DNA of 64,000 nucleotides, from the NCBI RefSeq assembly GCF_001894885.1, contig NZ_BCXB01000013.1:89596-153595 (forward strand). The letters are read 5' to 3'. The position numbers and the translations under genes are program-made. The notes below the pieces were generated by a model that was given only the letters and a program-made list of their open reading frames with translations, was not told the origin of the DNA and searched no databases. The stretch is from Rhodococcus marinonascens NBRC 14363. Its GTDB lineage: Bacteria; Actinomycetota; Actinomycetes; Mycobacteriales; Mycobacteriaceae. Within the stretch, counting starts at the first letter, position 1, and every line of letters starts with the position of its first letter. Of the stretch, positions 41,968 to 50,072 are shown in pieces.

Positions 41968-42725
41968 TCCTCAATCTGGTTGATCCGGTCGGCAAGCCAT
42001 TCCGTGTAAGTCCTGTTCCTCCCGGGGTAGTTCCGGATGTGATAGGACACGTGGTCGTCGGTGAGGTAGCCCTTCGCGTCGGAAATGGCCTGCGTGTACG
42101 CCCACCACACCTGAGGGATGTTGCGCCAGTCCCGGATGGTGGGCTGCCACCGCTTTTTCCGCAGGCGGTCGATCATGTCCGAGCCCCACGCCTGCGGGTC
42201 GGCGAGCGAGAAGGCAGCGGATTGGTCTGCGAACGTGCGTAGCGGCGAATCGAGTGGGCAGCAGGTGATCACGTCGGCTGGATCCGCGAGCTGCCAGACG
42301 GGGAAGCGGCCCTTGGGGATGTGCCGTGCCCCCGCAATGCCGAAGCCCGCTGCCTCGTCGTTCACGACGTTCATGGGGTCGCGCAGCGGGTCGGAGATCA
42401 ACCCGACACCGCGTAGGTCGATGTCGGGGTGCTCGCCCATTCCGATCTCGGCGGCCACGTTGCCGGCCAACGCAGCACCCGCCGAGTAACCCACGAGGAT
42501 CACTGGATTCCGGGAACGTCGGATTTTGAATAGGAGTTCGTCGCGGCCATCGCGTAGCGCCTCGTCGAACGAGACACCCTGCGGGTCGGGCACCGGCCCG
42601 TACTGCGCTCTCCACCACAGCGGCACGACTCGAAACCGCTCGGGGTCCAACAGCTTCGTGACGTTCTCGAGCATCGGGGACGGGGGCGGTTCACCAATGC
42701 CGCGGCAGGTGATGACGGTGATCAC
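41964..42725 (-). CDS. lysB: LysB-like mycolyl-arabinogalactan esterase
   Basis: 253 aa alpha/beta-hydrolase from GTG 42725. Nucleophile elbow VGYSAGAALAG (Ser81), acid region WQLADPADVITCCPLD and late His225 in YLTDDHVSYHI. This order and the Trp-rich C-terminus match actinophage lysin B, which frees the mycolate outer membrane from arabinogalactan. It sits in the early block, 28 kb from the endolysin, which is unusual. Confidence 0.72.
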   Translation of the reverse strand: MITVITCRGIGEPPPSPMLENVTKLLDPERFRVVPLWWRAQYGPVPDPQGVSFDEALRDGRDELLFKIRRSRNPVILVGYSAGAALAGNVAAEIGMGEHPDIDLRGVGLISDPLRDPMNVVNDEAAGFGIAGARHIPKGRFPVWQLADPADVITCCPLDSPLRTFADQSAAFSLADPQAWGSDMIDRLRKKRWQPTIRDWRNIPQVWWAYTQAISDAKGYLTDDHVSYHIRNYPGRNRTYTEWLADRINQIEE

Positions 42726-42841
42726 GAGGCGCCGCCCTCGAGGAGCTTCGCGGCCTGGTCGATGTCCTCAGCGGTGTAGCCCGCTGACAGGAGATAGGTC
42801 ACGGTGTCTCTGAGGCGTTCATCGGGGGTCAGGTCAGGCAT
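42722..42841 (-). CDS. Small helical protein (39 aa)
   Basis: ATG 42841; stop overlaps the LysB-like GTG start. Two predicted helices (TPDERLRDTVTYLLSAGYTA), so it could be translationally coupled to LysB. Not recognised. Confidence 0.5.
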   Translation of the reverse strand: MPDLTPDERLRDTVTYLLSAGYTAEDIDQAAKLLEGGAS

Positions 42842-43118
42842 TGTCTGCGGGTCCTTTCACGATCGTCCAGTCAGGGATTTCGCGGGTGAGAAGTTCGGCG
42901 TGGAAGGAGAAATCGGGTTCTCCGAGTTTTCGGCGAAGAGCGATCTCGGTTTTGCGCAGATCCCGAAACTGCTGCTCGGCCTGCTCGCGATAGATGCCGT
43001 ACGGAAATACACGCTCGATCGTGCCTCCGTCGTCCTCCCACCAGCGAACGGCCCACTCGCTGCGGGGTTCGGATGTGCGGATGTTGTACCCCGCCACCTC
43101 GCGAATCGTGTTAGCCAC
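42834..43118 (-). CDS. Hypothetical phage protein
   Basis: 94 aa from GTG 43118; the longer frame upstream is antisense to other genes. Contains SEWAVRWWEDDGGTIERVFP and a helical middle. Overlaps the upstream gene by 8 nt. Confidence 0.5.
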   Translation of the reverse strand: MANTIREVAGYNIRTSEPRSEWAVRWWEDDGGTIERVFPYGIYREQAEQQFRDLRKTEIALRRKLGEPDFSFHAELLTREIPDWTIVKGPADNA

Positions 43119-43410
43119 GGGGACCGTCCCAGGGTGCGACGGCGGCGGGAAGGGTGAAGCCGTGGTCCTCGTGCTCTTCGCACACCAGGTGGCCGTCCAC
43201 CTCATGCCCTGGCGCTTTGCAGACCTCACAGGTTTGGCAGCGCGGACACAGAATTCGGTCGAAATACTTCTCTCTGCTGTAGAACCAGCCGCTACAGACG
43301 GCGCTGTCAATCCCCTCGCCGGGGGTGTCCCATACGGGTTGTCCCTCGTCGTGCTCGGTTTCGCAACCGTCACAATAGATTCCGAATCCTTCGATTCTCT
43401 CCGCACTCAT
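43111..43410 (-). CDS. Zinc-binding hypothetical protein
   Basis: 99 aa with three Cys pairs (YCDGCETEH, ILCPRCQTCEVCKAPGHEVD), typical of small zinc-binding early proteins. Function unknown. Confidence 0.55.
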   Translation of the reverse strand: MSAERIEGFGIYCDGCETEHDEGQPVWDTPGEGIDSAVCSGWFYSREKYFDRILCPRCQTCEVCKAPGHEVDGHLVCEEHEDHGFTLPAAVAPWDGPRG

Positions 43411-43787
43411 GCGCCCTCCTCGGGGGCGTACAGGACGGTGACGGGCAGAGGGATCTCTTCGCTAGCACAGTCGCGGGCAAATCCGAACGACTCCCATGTG
43501 GCGGACCAGCCGTGCTTGATGTCCATTCCGGCGTTGCACACGTCCCGCTGATGGCTGACGCCCTGTGCGTCGCGGATTAGGGCGGGGACGGGATCTTCCG
43601 GGCCGTCTATGAGCGACTGCGCGGTCTGCAGGGCGTCGAGCTCTTCGACGGTGGTGATGGTGCGCCGCTTACGCCATCCGGCGGCGAGGATCTCATCGAC
43701 AACATGGTCGAGGTTGATGATCTCGTTGCGGTCATTCACTTCCGCAGTGCATTCGATCAATCCCTCTAGGTCTCTACGATCGCCCAT
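43407..43787 (-). CDS. Hypothetical phage protein
   Basis: 126 aa from ATG 43787 (GAAGAGG upstream). Acidic; segment ELDALQTAQSLIDGPEDPVP occurs in several actinophage early proteins. Not assigned. Confidence 0.5.
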   Translation of the reverse strand: MGDRRDLEGLIECTAEVNDRNEIINLDHVVDEILAAGWRKRRTITTVEELDALQTAQSLIDGPEDPVPALIRDAQGVSHQRDVCNAGMDIKHGWSATWESFGFARDCASEEIPLPVTVLYAPEEGA

Positions 43788-43906
43788 GCCAGCCTCTTCT
43801 CGAATTGTTCTGCCGCCCAGGCGGTGATGAGTGCGACGCCTACCGCCACCCCCGCCGCCGACATGGCGACAGCGAGGGCGAGGGAGGTCAGTTCGTGGCG
43901 GGTCAT
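43766..43906 (-). CDS. Small single-TM protein (46 aa)
   Basis: ATG 43906 with GGGGAAAG upstream. One TM helix (LALAVAMSAAGVAVGVALIT). Its end overlaps the next gene's start by 22 nt. Likely an inner-membrane phage peptide. Confidence 0.5.
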   Translation of the reverse strand: MTRHELTSLALAVAMSAAGVAVGVALITAWAAEQFEKRLAWAIVET

Positions 43907-43918
43907 GCTTTCCCCTTC

Positions 43919-44029
43919 TCAGAAGATGTCTTGGCATTTCGGACACCCCGCACACGACAGCGCGTGCCGCTCGTCGAGAATGTCCGGGTCGTAAGTCGAA
44001 AACCCGTACAGGTCATAGGCGCTGGTCAA
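43919..44029 (-). CDS. Small Cys-rich protein (36 aa)
   Basis: TTG 44029 overlaps the HNH stop (TTGA). YDLYGFSTYDPD and CAGCPKC suggest a small zinc-binding protein. TTG start lowers confidence. Confidence 0.4.
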   Translation of the reverse strand: MTSAYDLYGFSTYDPDILDERHALSCAGCPKCQDIF

Positions 44030-44373
44030 AACGGCACCTGCTGGTCATGGATGCCGCCGAAGTCGTCGAGCAACACACGCCCGTAGCGAAGTTCGGCACC
44101 GATCTCGGCGGGTTTGCGGTGGTCGAACTGGGAGATCAACAACCCGTCCCGGGTGGAATCCTCCCGGCGGGATTCGATGACGTCGTGGCAGCGTGAGCAG
44201 ACCCCGATACCGTTCGACGCCCGGTTGGTGGACTCCTTGCGGGAACCCCCGGAGCGGCGGGGCCGGCGGTGGTGAATGACGTCCCAGAACGCTCGCCCGC
44301 ACACCTCACACGCACCGTCGGCACGGTTGTCGATGAGGTTGCGAACCTTCGCGGGGAAGCCTGTGGTTCTCAT
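44026..44373 (-). CDS. HNH endonuclease (early block)
   Basis: 115 aa. CEVCG...HHRRPRRSGGSRK...NGIGVCSRCHDVIESR is a full HNH with both Cys pairs. It is distinct from the packaging HNH at 33650. May be a free-standing homing-like or early nuclease. Confidence 0.8.
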   Translation of the reverse strand: MRTTGFPAKVRNLIDNRADGACEVCGRAFWDVIHHRRPRRSGGSRKESTNRASNGIGVCSRCHDVIESRREDSTRDGLLISQFDHRKPAEIGAELRYGRVLLDDFGGIHDQQVPF

Positions 44374-44759
44374 GCCGACACCGCCTTCCGCGTGCGGAGT
44401 TCACGCTTACGCTGCAGCGCTTGGTCGTTCTGCTGCTTCATGCATGTCTTGCAGCGGCGGCGCCCCTCCGGGCTGATGTGCACGTTGCCTTCGAGTGCAT
44501 GCCCGTGGTTGCAGTGAGTCCGCTCAGCTTTGGGGATGCGCCCCATTCCCTGCCCACCCCAAATGCCATACTCTTGACCGGTGTTTGCCGCGAAGTCCCT
44601 GCACTGCGGCTCGACTGGGCAGCTGGCGCAGATCTGCTGCGCTGCAAGTTTCTTCTGGTGGCGGTCCTCGTCGTCCTTCTCGATGAAGAACAGCTCGGGG
44701 TCGACGACGAGGCAGGCCGCTTCATGGCGCCAGTCCTCGTAATCCCACTTACTCATCAC
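44370..44759 (-). CDS. WhiB-family regulator with extra zinc motif
   Basis: 129 aa (ATG 44759 or 44756). WhiB [4Fe-4S] ligands Cys16, Cys44, Cys47 and Cys53, and the GIWGG turn at 65-69. Beyond the usual end it adds HCNHGHALEGN...RRCKTCMKQQ, a second metal-binding segment. Phage WhiB proteins can act on host sigma factor and block superinfection (TM4 WhiB is the known case). Confidence 0.85.
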   Translation of the reverse strand: MMSKWDYEDWRHEAACLVVDPELFFIEKDDEDRHQKKLAAQQICASCPVEPQCRDFAANTGQEYGIWGGQGMGRIPKAERTHCNHGHALEGNVHISPEGRRRCKTCMKQQNDQALQRKRELRTRKAVSA

Positions 44760-45640
44760 TGACCGCCTTCGGGCTTGACCGACGACTTCAGGCTCACAAT
44801 GAAATCGCCGAGCACCGTGGGTCGGCCGCTCGCATCGACCGTGGGAGCGTTCGCCATGCCCTGATCGCGGACCTCAGCCCACAGCGCCTTCAGCTCCTCG
44901 ACCGACCCAGCCTTCTCGGAACGCTCACGGAACTCGGTAATCGTCGGAGACTGCTCGCCCTCGGCCAACCAGTCGGCGATCGTGGCCGCGAGCTCGACAC
45001 CAGGCGAACTGATGACCTGACCGGACAGTGAGGAGATACGCGACTTCGAGATCGTCAGTCGGCTCTCGTGATCCAAGTCGCCGATGACATCGAATTCGTA
45101 CTCGATTCCGTCGCGCTGGATCGGCTTCATGCCGACCTTCTTCGGTTCCTTCTTTCCGCGCTCGTTTTCCTCGATGACGTACTCCGTCTTCGTGCGGAGC
45201 GTGGCGATCACATGCCCCGGGTAGGTCAACATCGCATCGATCATCTGCTTTTCCTCCGGGCCGACTGCCTTCCAGCCGGAGGTGAACTTGTTTGCCCCGG
45301 ATCGCTTGTCGACCTGCTCGAGCATTCCGTCGGCGCCCATCCAGTAGTGCGAGAGGGAGTCGATGACGACGACCCCGTATCCGGCGCCGGCGGCAACCCC
45401 GAGCGTCTCGACGAGGGACAGCGGGGAGAACCGGTCGGGGGTGACGGTGTCGAAGTGCCAGCCGTTGAGGCCCACGTACTTCGAGGCGGAACCGCGTTCG
45501 GTGTCGACGACGGCCACACGGTCAGACAGGGCAGTTGCCAAGGTGAGGGCGGTGTACGTCTTGCCCGACCCTGACGGGCCACACAGGGCGATGCGCGCCT
45601 TCGATGCCTTCTTGGTGGCGGGGGCGAATTCGATGCTCAT
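44756..45640 (-). CDS. Sak4-like RecA-fold ATPase (single-strand annealing/recombination)
   Basis: 294 aa from ATG 45640. Walker A CGPSGSGKTYTA (Lys27), Walker B VVVIDSLSHYW, and GHVIATLRTKTEYV as in phage AAA/RecA-like Sak4 proteins. These replace RecA or Redbeta in phage recombination. The partner gene at 45637 overlaps by 4 nt. Confidence 0.78.
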   Translation of the reverse strand: MSIEFAPATKKASKARIALCGPSGSGKTYTALTLATALSDRVAVVDTERGSASKYVGLNGWHFDTVTPDRFSPLSLVETLGVAAGAGYGVVVIDSLSHYWMGADGMLEQVDKRSGANKFTSGWKAVGPEEKQMIDAMLTYPGHVIATLRTKTEYVIEENERGKKEPKKVGMKPIQRDGIEYEFDVIGDLDHESRLTISKSRISSLSGQVISSPGVELAATIADWLAEGEQSPTITEFRERSEKAGSVEELKALWAEVRDQGMANAPTVDASGRPTVLGDFIVSLKSSVKPEGGQ

Positions 45641-46194
45641 GCCGCACCGCCCTCGATCGCGAGCAGCGGCACCGTCGAACCCGACAGCAACTCCCGCACG
45701 AGATCCTTCGCCGCCTCCTCCGCCCGGGCCGACACCACCCCACCAGGGGTGACGACCTCGACACCGGGGTAACTGCGGCCTGCCAGGGCCTCGCGCAGCT
45801 TCGCCGCTTCCATCCACTCGGGCACGACCTCGACAACCGTGAACAGATCCTCGCGCCCGTGATCGGCGAGGACCGCGGCGATCTCCGCCGTATCGCCGAG
45901 CTGCACGGTGACGTTCAGATCCTCGGGGTGCAGGGTGCGCAAGGCTTCATGGAACTTGTCTCGGTCGACGATCTTCGCTATCGGCTTCGGGTCCGCCTTG
46001 ATGACACGGCCCAGCTTCACGTCCTGGCCGTCGATGTTCTGACGGGCGGGGATGCTGGCACCCTTCGGGAACTGCTCGTCGGCAATGGCTTTCACGGCCT
46101 TGAAACGGACCGTCACGAGGTCGAGGATGGTCTTGAGCATCACGGCCTGGTAGGCAAGGTCGGCGTCGGTGTGCGCCTGGATCTCAGCGGTCAT
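45637..46194 (-). CDS. Recombination-partner-like hypothetical protein
   Basis: 185 aa from ATG 46194. Helical N-terminus (YQAVMLKTILDLVTVRFKAV) and a beta/helical C-terminus. Regularly found upstream of Sak4-like ATPase genes in actinophages; function not known. Confidence 0.55.
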   Translation of the reverse strand: MTAEIQAHTDADLAYQAVMLKTILDLVTVRFKAVKAIADEQFPKGASIPARQNIDGQDVKLGRVIKADPKPIAKIVDRDKFHEALRTLHPEDLNVTVQLGDTAEIAAVLADHGREDLFTVVEVVPEWMEAAKLREALAGRSYPGVEVVTPGGVVSARAEEAAKDLVRELLSGSTVPLLAIEGGAA

Positions 46195-46418
46195 GCGGTG
46201 TGCTCCTTCAGCTGGTTCTGGATGCCGGCGGCGAGGGCAAGGGCTGCGGCGGCGGGGATGGCGGTGCGGTAGACGACCACGGGGTCGAAGTCGTGGTCGC
46301 GCCTGTAGCACTCGATCGCGACGACGGGCTTGCCGTTCAGCCCGGGTTCGACCGCGATGATCGTCTTGTTGGTTCCGTCGTCGAGGTCGGCGAGCAGGCC
46401 CGGGCGATGGTCTTTCAT
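46191..46418 (-). CDS. Small hypothetical protein
   Basis: 75 aa from ATG 46418; the upstream frame is rejected. Contains GTNKTIIAVEPGLNGKPVV. Overlaps both neighbours by 4 nt. Confidence 0.5.
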   Translation of the reverse strand: MKDHRPGLLADLDDGTNKTIIAVEPGLNGKPVVAIECYRRDHDFDPVVVYRTAIPAAAALALAAGIQNQLKEHTA

Positions 46419-46924
46419 GACGCGACCCCGACCGCCGCGTTGAGGAAGTGGCGGCGCCGGTTGACCGCTTTCAGCGTCCGTTTGAGGATTGATGCGGCCT
46501 CGATGGTTGTCAGGTCGTAATCCATGACAACTGCATCCTCTTCCGCTGTCCAGGGCATCCATGCGCGGGTGGCATTGTCGCGGGTGAGCGCGTTCCGACG
46601 CTGACTGCGGGCGTTGATCTGATCGCCCGCCGCCTTGTGGTAGCTGCGCATGCGTTCCGCTATGGCCTCGCGATTCGCCTCGTAGTAGCGGTGGCGGCGT
46701 TCCAACACGGCCTCGCGATTCGCCTCGTAGTAGCGGCGGTCGCGTTCCGCTATGGCCTCGCCATTCGCCTCGCGGTAGCGGCGGTCGCGTTCCGCTATGG
46801 CCTCGCGATTCGCCTCGCGGTAGCGGCGCTTGTATGCGACATACGCGGCCTTACATCCTTCGCACCGACACTTGTAGCGGCTGTACCCGGTTGTTGTCCC
46901 GTGCGGGATCGGCTTGTCACTCAT
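46415..46924 (-). CDS. Repeat protein with N-terminal zinc motif and C-terminal HTH
   Basis: 169 aa. Residues 1-30 carry YKCRCEGCKAAYVAYKRRY. Residues about 32-95 are four 15-aa repeats (consensus YREANREAIAERDRR) from a 45-bp DNA repeat. Residues about 120-165 form a SANT/HTH-like DNA-binding segment (MPWTAEEDAVVMDYDLTTIE). Likely a DNA-binding or endonuclease-accessory protein. Confidence 0.6.
   Translation of the reverse strand: MSDKPIPHGTTTGYSRYKCRCEGCKAAYVAYKRRYREANREAIAERDRRYREANGEAIAERDRRYYEANREAVLERRHRYYEANREAIAERMRSYHKAAGDQINARSQRRNALTRDNATRAWMPWTAEEDAVVMDYDLTTIEAASILKRTLKAVNRRRHFLNAAVGVAS
46640..46830. repeat. 45-bp tandem repeat, about four copies
   Basis: Units of 45 bp, in frame in the gene at 46415, differ at a few positions (e.g. 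GCGATTCGCC / GCCATTCGCC). Recent in-frame duplication is the simplest reading. Confidence 0.75.
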
Positions 46925-47430
46925 GCCAACTCCCCGAACGCCAACCGCACAGCCTCCGTAGCAATGTCAGCCACGTCCCGCTCGAGATCCTTAGCGATAG
47001 CCACATACCGGGCATACTCGGCGGAATGCAGTTCCACGCGGATGGTCCTCGGCTCAGACGGCCGCCGCCGGTAGTGCGAACGCACCACGGTCGACGCCAA
47101 CGACACCGGCACCCCATTCGACCGCTGCCGCCGAAGAACCTTCACCTGACGATCCGAGACACCCGACCCAACACCAAGATTCGCGTTGATCTGCTCGTCA
47201 TCCATCCCGCCGTCGAACATCGCATAGACCACATGCGCCCGAACCTCATCGGTCGCCAGGCGCACCCCGGCCATCTTCGACGCCCACGCTTCGGCGAACG
47301 ACTCGAAACCCAACGGCTCCCACGCACGGGCTTCGATGATCTCGATGATCTTCCGCTCGGCGTTGACGAAGTGGCCGCGCAGGTCGGACCACATCGCTGC
47401 CGCCTGCGTCGCTGTCAGAGTCTTCATCAC
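46921..47430 (-). CDS. Hypothetical DNA-binding-like protein
   Basis: 169 aa from GTG 47430 (ATG 47427 alternative). N-terminal half is helical (WEPLGFESFAEAWASKMAGV, as in several phage proteins), followed by SDRQVKVLRRQRSNG, HTH-like. Unknown role. Confidence 0.55.
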   Translation of the reverse strand: MMKTLTATQAAAMWSDLRGHFVNAERKIIEIIEARAWEPLGFESFAEAWASKMAGVRLATDEVRAHVVYAMFDGGMDDEQINANLGVGSGVSDRQVKVLRRQRSNGVPVSLASTVVRSHYRRRPSEPRTIRVELHSAEYARYVAIAKDLERDVADIATEAVRLAFGELA

Positions 47431-47657
47431 CGCACCCCGTTCGCTTTGTCGATCGCGGCGTCACGGTCACGGTCAGCCCGCGCACCCCAGTCGGACTCGG
47501 GGTCAGGGGCGTACTGCATCGCTTCGAGTTGGTCGGCGCGGGCTTGCTTGAGATCGGCTTCGGCGGAGGCCACACGCAACTCGGCTTCAGCACGTTTCAC
47601 GGTGGCGCGTAACGCGCTGACCTGATGGATATTCAGAATGCTTTCGCAAATGGGCAT
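47427..47657 (-). CDS. Small coiled-coil protein
   Basis: 76 aa from ATG 47657; long coiled coil (VKRAEAELRVASAEADLKQA). The same frame stays open to 48317 (ATGA overlap with the gene at 48314), which would give a 296-aa protein antisense to the plus-strand gene at 47778. Third-position base use favours the plus-strand gene in the overlap, so only the distal part is called here. Confidence 0.45.
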   Translation of the reverse strand: MPICESILNIHQVSALRATVKRAEAELRVASAEADLKQARADQLEAMQYAPDPESDWGARADRDRDAAIDKANGVR

Positions 47658-47777
47658 TGCCGAAGAGGAGCGTGAACCCTCTGATTGCTCGGCCGCCGAG
47701 GGCCGTGTTTTGCCCCCGGCAGCCTGCCCATCTCCTACGGTGTGATCACCACAACCATCAACCGAAGGAGAAGACTC

Positions 47778-48158
47778 GTGACTGACGGACGGTTCTCGCA
47801 CCTCGCTACCAGGCCGCACCTTGTCGACACTCAGCAACTCATCAACGCACTCCAAGCGCCCGGAGTCGCCGACGACGAGATCATCACCGCCATCGTCGCG
47901 GCGATCGCGAACCTCGAGAGCCTGATTCGGGTCGCTGATGACGACGACCCGTTCATCAACATCGGCGACCGCACCAACACCCCTATCACCAGTGGGGTTG
48001 TGAGAACGATGGAAGACTCGGGCCACACCGGCGTTGATCACGGCGTTTACGCCCTTGCTGCGATCGCACGCCTCGGGGCGCTTCTCGGCGGATTCAAGCA
48101 GCTCGAGAACCTTGCAAACGACCTCGGTACGCGTATCGAGAAGCTCGAACAGCGCTAG
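47778..48158 (+). CDS. Hypothetical protein on the plus strand
   Basis: 126 aa from GTG 47778 with AAGGAG about 8 nt upstream. Helical and acidic, ending in a coiled coil (ENLANDLGTRIEKLEQR). It lies alone on the plus strand between leftward early genes and opposite a long open frame. Good ribosome site and codon pattern support it; function unknown. Confidence 0.55.
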   Translation: MTDGRFSHLATRPHLVDTQQLINALQAPGVADDEIITAIVAAIANLESLIRVADDDDPFINIGDRTNTPITSGVVRTMEDSGHTGVDHGVYALAAIARLGALLGGFKQLENLANDLGTRIEKLEQR

Positions 48159-48313
48159 ACCAATACTCCGGTCTTCATCCGAAAGCGGGGCTGAATGCCG
48201 AAGTGCAACACGCAGCACCGCATCGACGTTGAGTCTGAAGTTCCCTCCCTCGCGCACGATGGCACGAATCTCGCCGTGCGTGAGGGGTTCCCGCGCCTGC
48301 GCGCTTTCGCCGC

Positions 48314-48526
48314 TCATGAGGTGACCAGCGCGATCCATCCGATGCCGCCGAGGGTGGCACCGGGTGCGAAGGTCCACGCGTACGCCTGCACCGTCGACCA
48401 GGACCTCGTCGCGGGCTGGGTCAGGGCGACCGCTTCGTCAGCGGCCCGGTCGAACTCGGTGTAGGAGATGTCGCCGAACTCGGCGGCCAGCTCGTTGAAC
48501 AGTGGGGTGTGATGGTCGATGCTCAT
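48314..48526 (-). CDS. Small protein with hydrophobic C-terminus
   Basis: 70 aa from ATG 48526 (overlaps upstream stop). Acidic N-terminal half and a C-terminal hydrophobic stretch (ATLGGIGWIALVTS) that could insert in the membrane. Confidence 0.5.
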   Translation of the reverse strand: MSIDHHTPLFNELAAEFGDISYTEFDRAADEAVALTQPATRSWSTVQAYAWTFAPGATLGGIGWIALVTS

Positions 48527-48636
48527 CGTGTTCTCGTTTCGGTGAGTTGGGAGGCGCGGTGCTGCATGACGTCGGCGCGGAGGATCTCGTCGCGGACGCG
48601 GACGCACGCGGTGGCGAAGGGGCTGGGGAGGTTCAT
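48523..48636 (-). CDS. Small hypothetical protein (37 aa)
   Basis: ATG 48636, overlapping both neighbours by 4 nt. Helical (ACVRVRDEILRADVMQHRAS). Called from gene packing. Confidence 0.4.
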   Translation of the reverse strand: MNLPSPFATACVRVRDEILRADVMQHRASQLTETRTR

Positions 48637-48803
48637 GCCACCCTCCGCTTCCGGGCGAGGTATGCAGCCAGGTCGGCCTCATCGATGCGATGACATTTGG
48701 GGGAGTGGACAATCCGGGGGATTTCACCGCGTCGGCACAGCTCGGATACCTTCGTGTGTGAAATGTTCATCAGCTCGCCGGCCTGCTTGTACGTGAGGCT
48801 CAT
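48633..48803 (-). CDS. Excisionase-like HTH protein
   Basis: 56 aa from ATG 48803. MerR-type/HTH_17 helix-turn-helix (SLTYKQAGELMNISHTKVSE) and winged tip (CHRIDEADLAAYLARKR), as in phage excisionases and Cox-like regulators. Lies first after the antirepressor gene. Confidence 0.7.
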   Translation of the reverse strand: MSLTYKQAGELMNISHTKVSELCRRGEIPRIVHSPKCHRIDEADLAAYLARKRRVA

Positions 48804-49498
48804 GCCGCATCTCCGAACGCGATGTCCAACACCCATTCGGGATAGGAATTGACCCTGCCGTACATGGCGTGTGGAACCTTCGCTGTCTCGATGCCGCGGG
48901 CCTTCGCGATCATCGACGCCTGCTTCCCGACCCGCTGGAGGAACTGGCTCGACGTGTTCTCGATCTTGTGCAGTCGTGCGTAACCCAGTGCCGAGTAGTA
49001 GTCGTGCCGGCCTTCGATCGCATCCACGCGCGCCTCGGCGCGAGACGCGATCGCCTTGGCCTCGTCAGCGGTCCTCTGCGCGAGTTCGAGCTGATCTATC
49101 TGTGCGCGCATGAGATCGAAGGGGTTCAGACTCTTCTGTACTTCAGCTTCGCGGGTCTTGGTGACGAAATACGCCTGCGCCGCCGCGACCTCCGGCTTGT
49201 TCGGGTTGCCGTTCAGCGCGAGCAGGTAGGCGGCGTGCCGGGACAGTTCGTAGTCCTCCCGCGGCTTGGTTGCCGTAATAACCTGCGAACACAGGAAATT
49301 GCTGGGTATGTCGACGCCCTGGTTCCTGGCTGACGCCTTGGCGCGTTCGATTGAGGTCTGGAGGTTCTCCCACCGGGCGTAACCCATCAGTCCCATCAGG
49401 TCTCGGGCGGACCAGAACTCCGAGCCGTCGGCCCGGATCTGGCGTACTGCATCGAATGGAGACTGCTCATCGTCTGGCAGTCGGGTAACATCGGTCAT
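48800..49498 (-). CDS. BRO-N/DinD-type antirepressor
   Basis: 232 aa from ATG 49498. N-terminal BRO-N/DinD-like domain (SPFDAVRQIRADGSEFWSAR, DLMGLMGYARWENLQTSIER, YELSRHAAYLLALNGNP) and a C-terminal coiled coil. Phage antirepressors of this type promote induction after DNA damage. First gene of the leftward early operon after the Cro-like gene. Confidence 0.75.
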   Translation of the reverse strand: MTDVTRLPDDEQSPFDAVRQIRADGSEFWSARDLMGLMGYARWENLQTSIERAKASARNQGVDIPSNFLCSQVITATKPREDYELSRHAAYLLALNGNPNKPEVAAAQAYFVTKTREAEVQKSLNPFDLMRAQIDQLELAQRTADEAKAIASRAEARVDAIEGRHDYYSALGYARLHKIENTSSQFLQRVGKQASMIAKARGIETAKVPHAMYGRVNSYPEWVLDIAFGDAA

Positions 49499-49772
49499 GA
49501 CTCTCTCCTTCAGATAGTCACTGACCGTCAGCCGGTGGTACGGCTGGCGGTTGTTTTGTATGGGCACCCCAGATATCGGGGTGCGGACCTGACGGCATCG
49601 GTCGCCGGCGTTGCCTCCGCAGCCGTGAATGCTGCGGGTATGCACCTTCAAACCCCCTGCGGGGCAGGTGTATCAGCGCGGCGCGCTCGCCAGGTTCTTG
49701 GTTCGCTATGGAGTTCTCAAAGGACATCCGGCTGCCGAGGTGGCCCTCGCCCTGCTGAAACAGGGCGAGGGT
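49499..49772. other. Intergenic region before the antirepressor
   Basis: 274 bp without a convincing gene. It should hold the leftward promoter for the early operon near the antirepressor start; its other end carries the terminator below. Confidence 0.4.
49744..49771. terminator. Terminator after the Cro-like gene
   Basis: CCCTCGCCCTG / CAGGGCGAGGG is a perfect 11-bp stem with a 6-nt loop, directly after the stop at 49773. Confidence 0.75.
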
Positions 49773-50009
49773 TTACCGAACGGCGTTGGCTCCGGCGGCA
49801 TCGATGAGTGCGAAAGCGTCCATCCCGAGAAAATCCGCAATGTCCTCGACCAGATCAAGGTCTAGACACGACTCACCTCTCAAGAACCTGCCGACGGTGC
49901 CTCGGCTAATGCCGATTCCCGCTGCGAGCCTGGTTGCTGTCACATCTCTCCGTGCCATCTGAGCCTTGATCTCGCTGATGACCGCGAGTGCGGTTTGTGA
50001 CCGGCTCAT
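49773..50009 (-). CDS. Cro/CI-like HTH regulator
   Basis: 78 aa XRE-type HTH (ATRLAAGIGISRGTVGRFLR) with no dimerisation domain, so Cro-like. It is divergent from the HTH gene at 50108 across a 98-bp AT-rich control region, the classical layout of a lysis-lysogeny switch. Confidence 0.75.
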   Translation of the reverse strand: MSRSQTALAVISEIKAQMARRDVTATRLAAGIGISRGTVGRFLRGESCLDLDLVEDIADFLGMDAFALIDAAGANAVR

Positions 50010-50072
50010 ATGATCATCATTGCCTTAAATAAGCCAAAATGCAACCCTAGTACAACTATTTGATCCAAGAGA

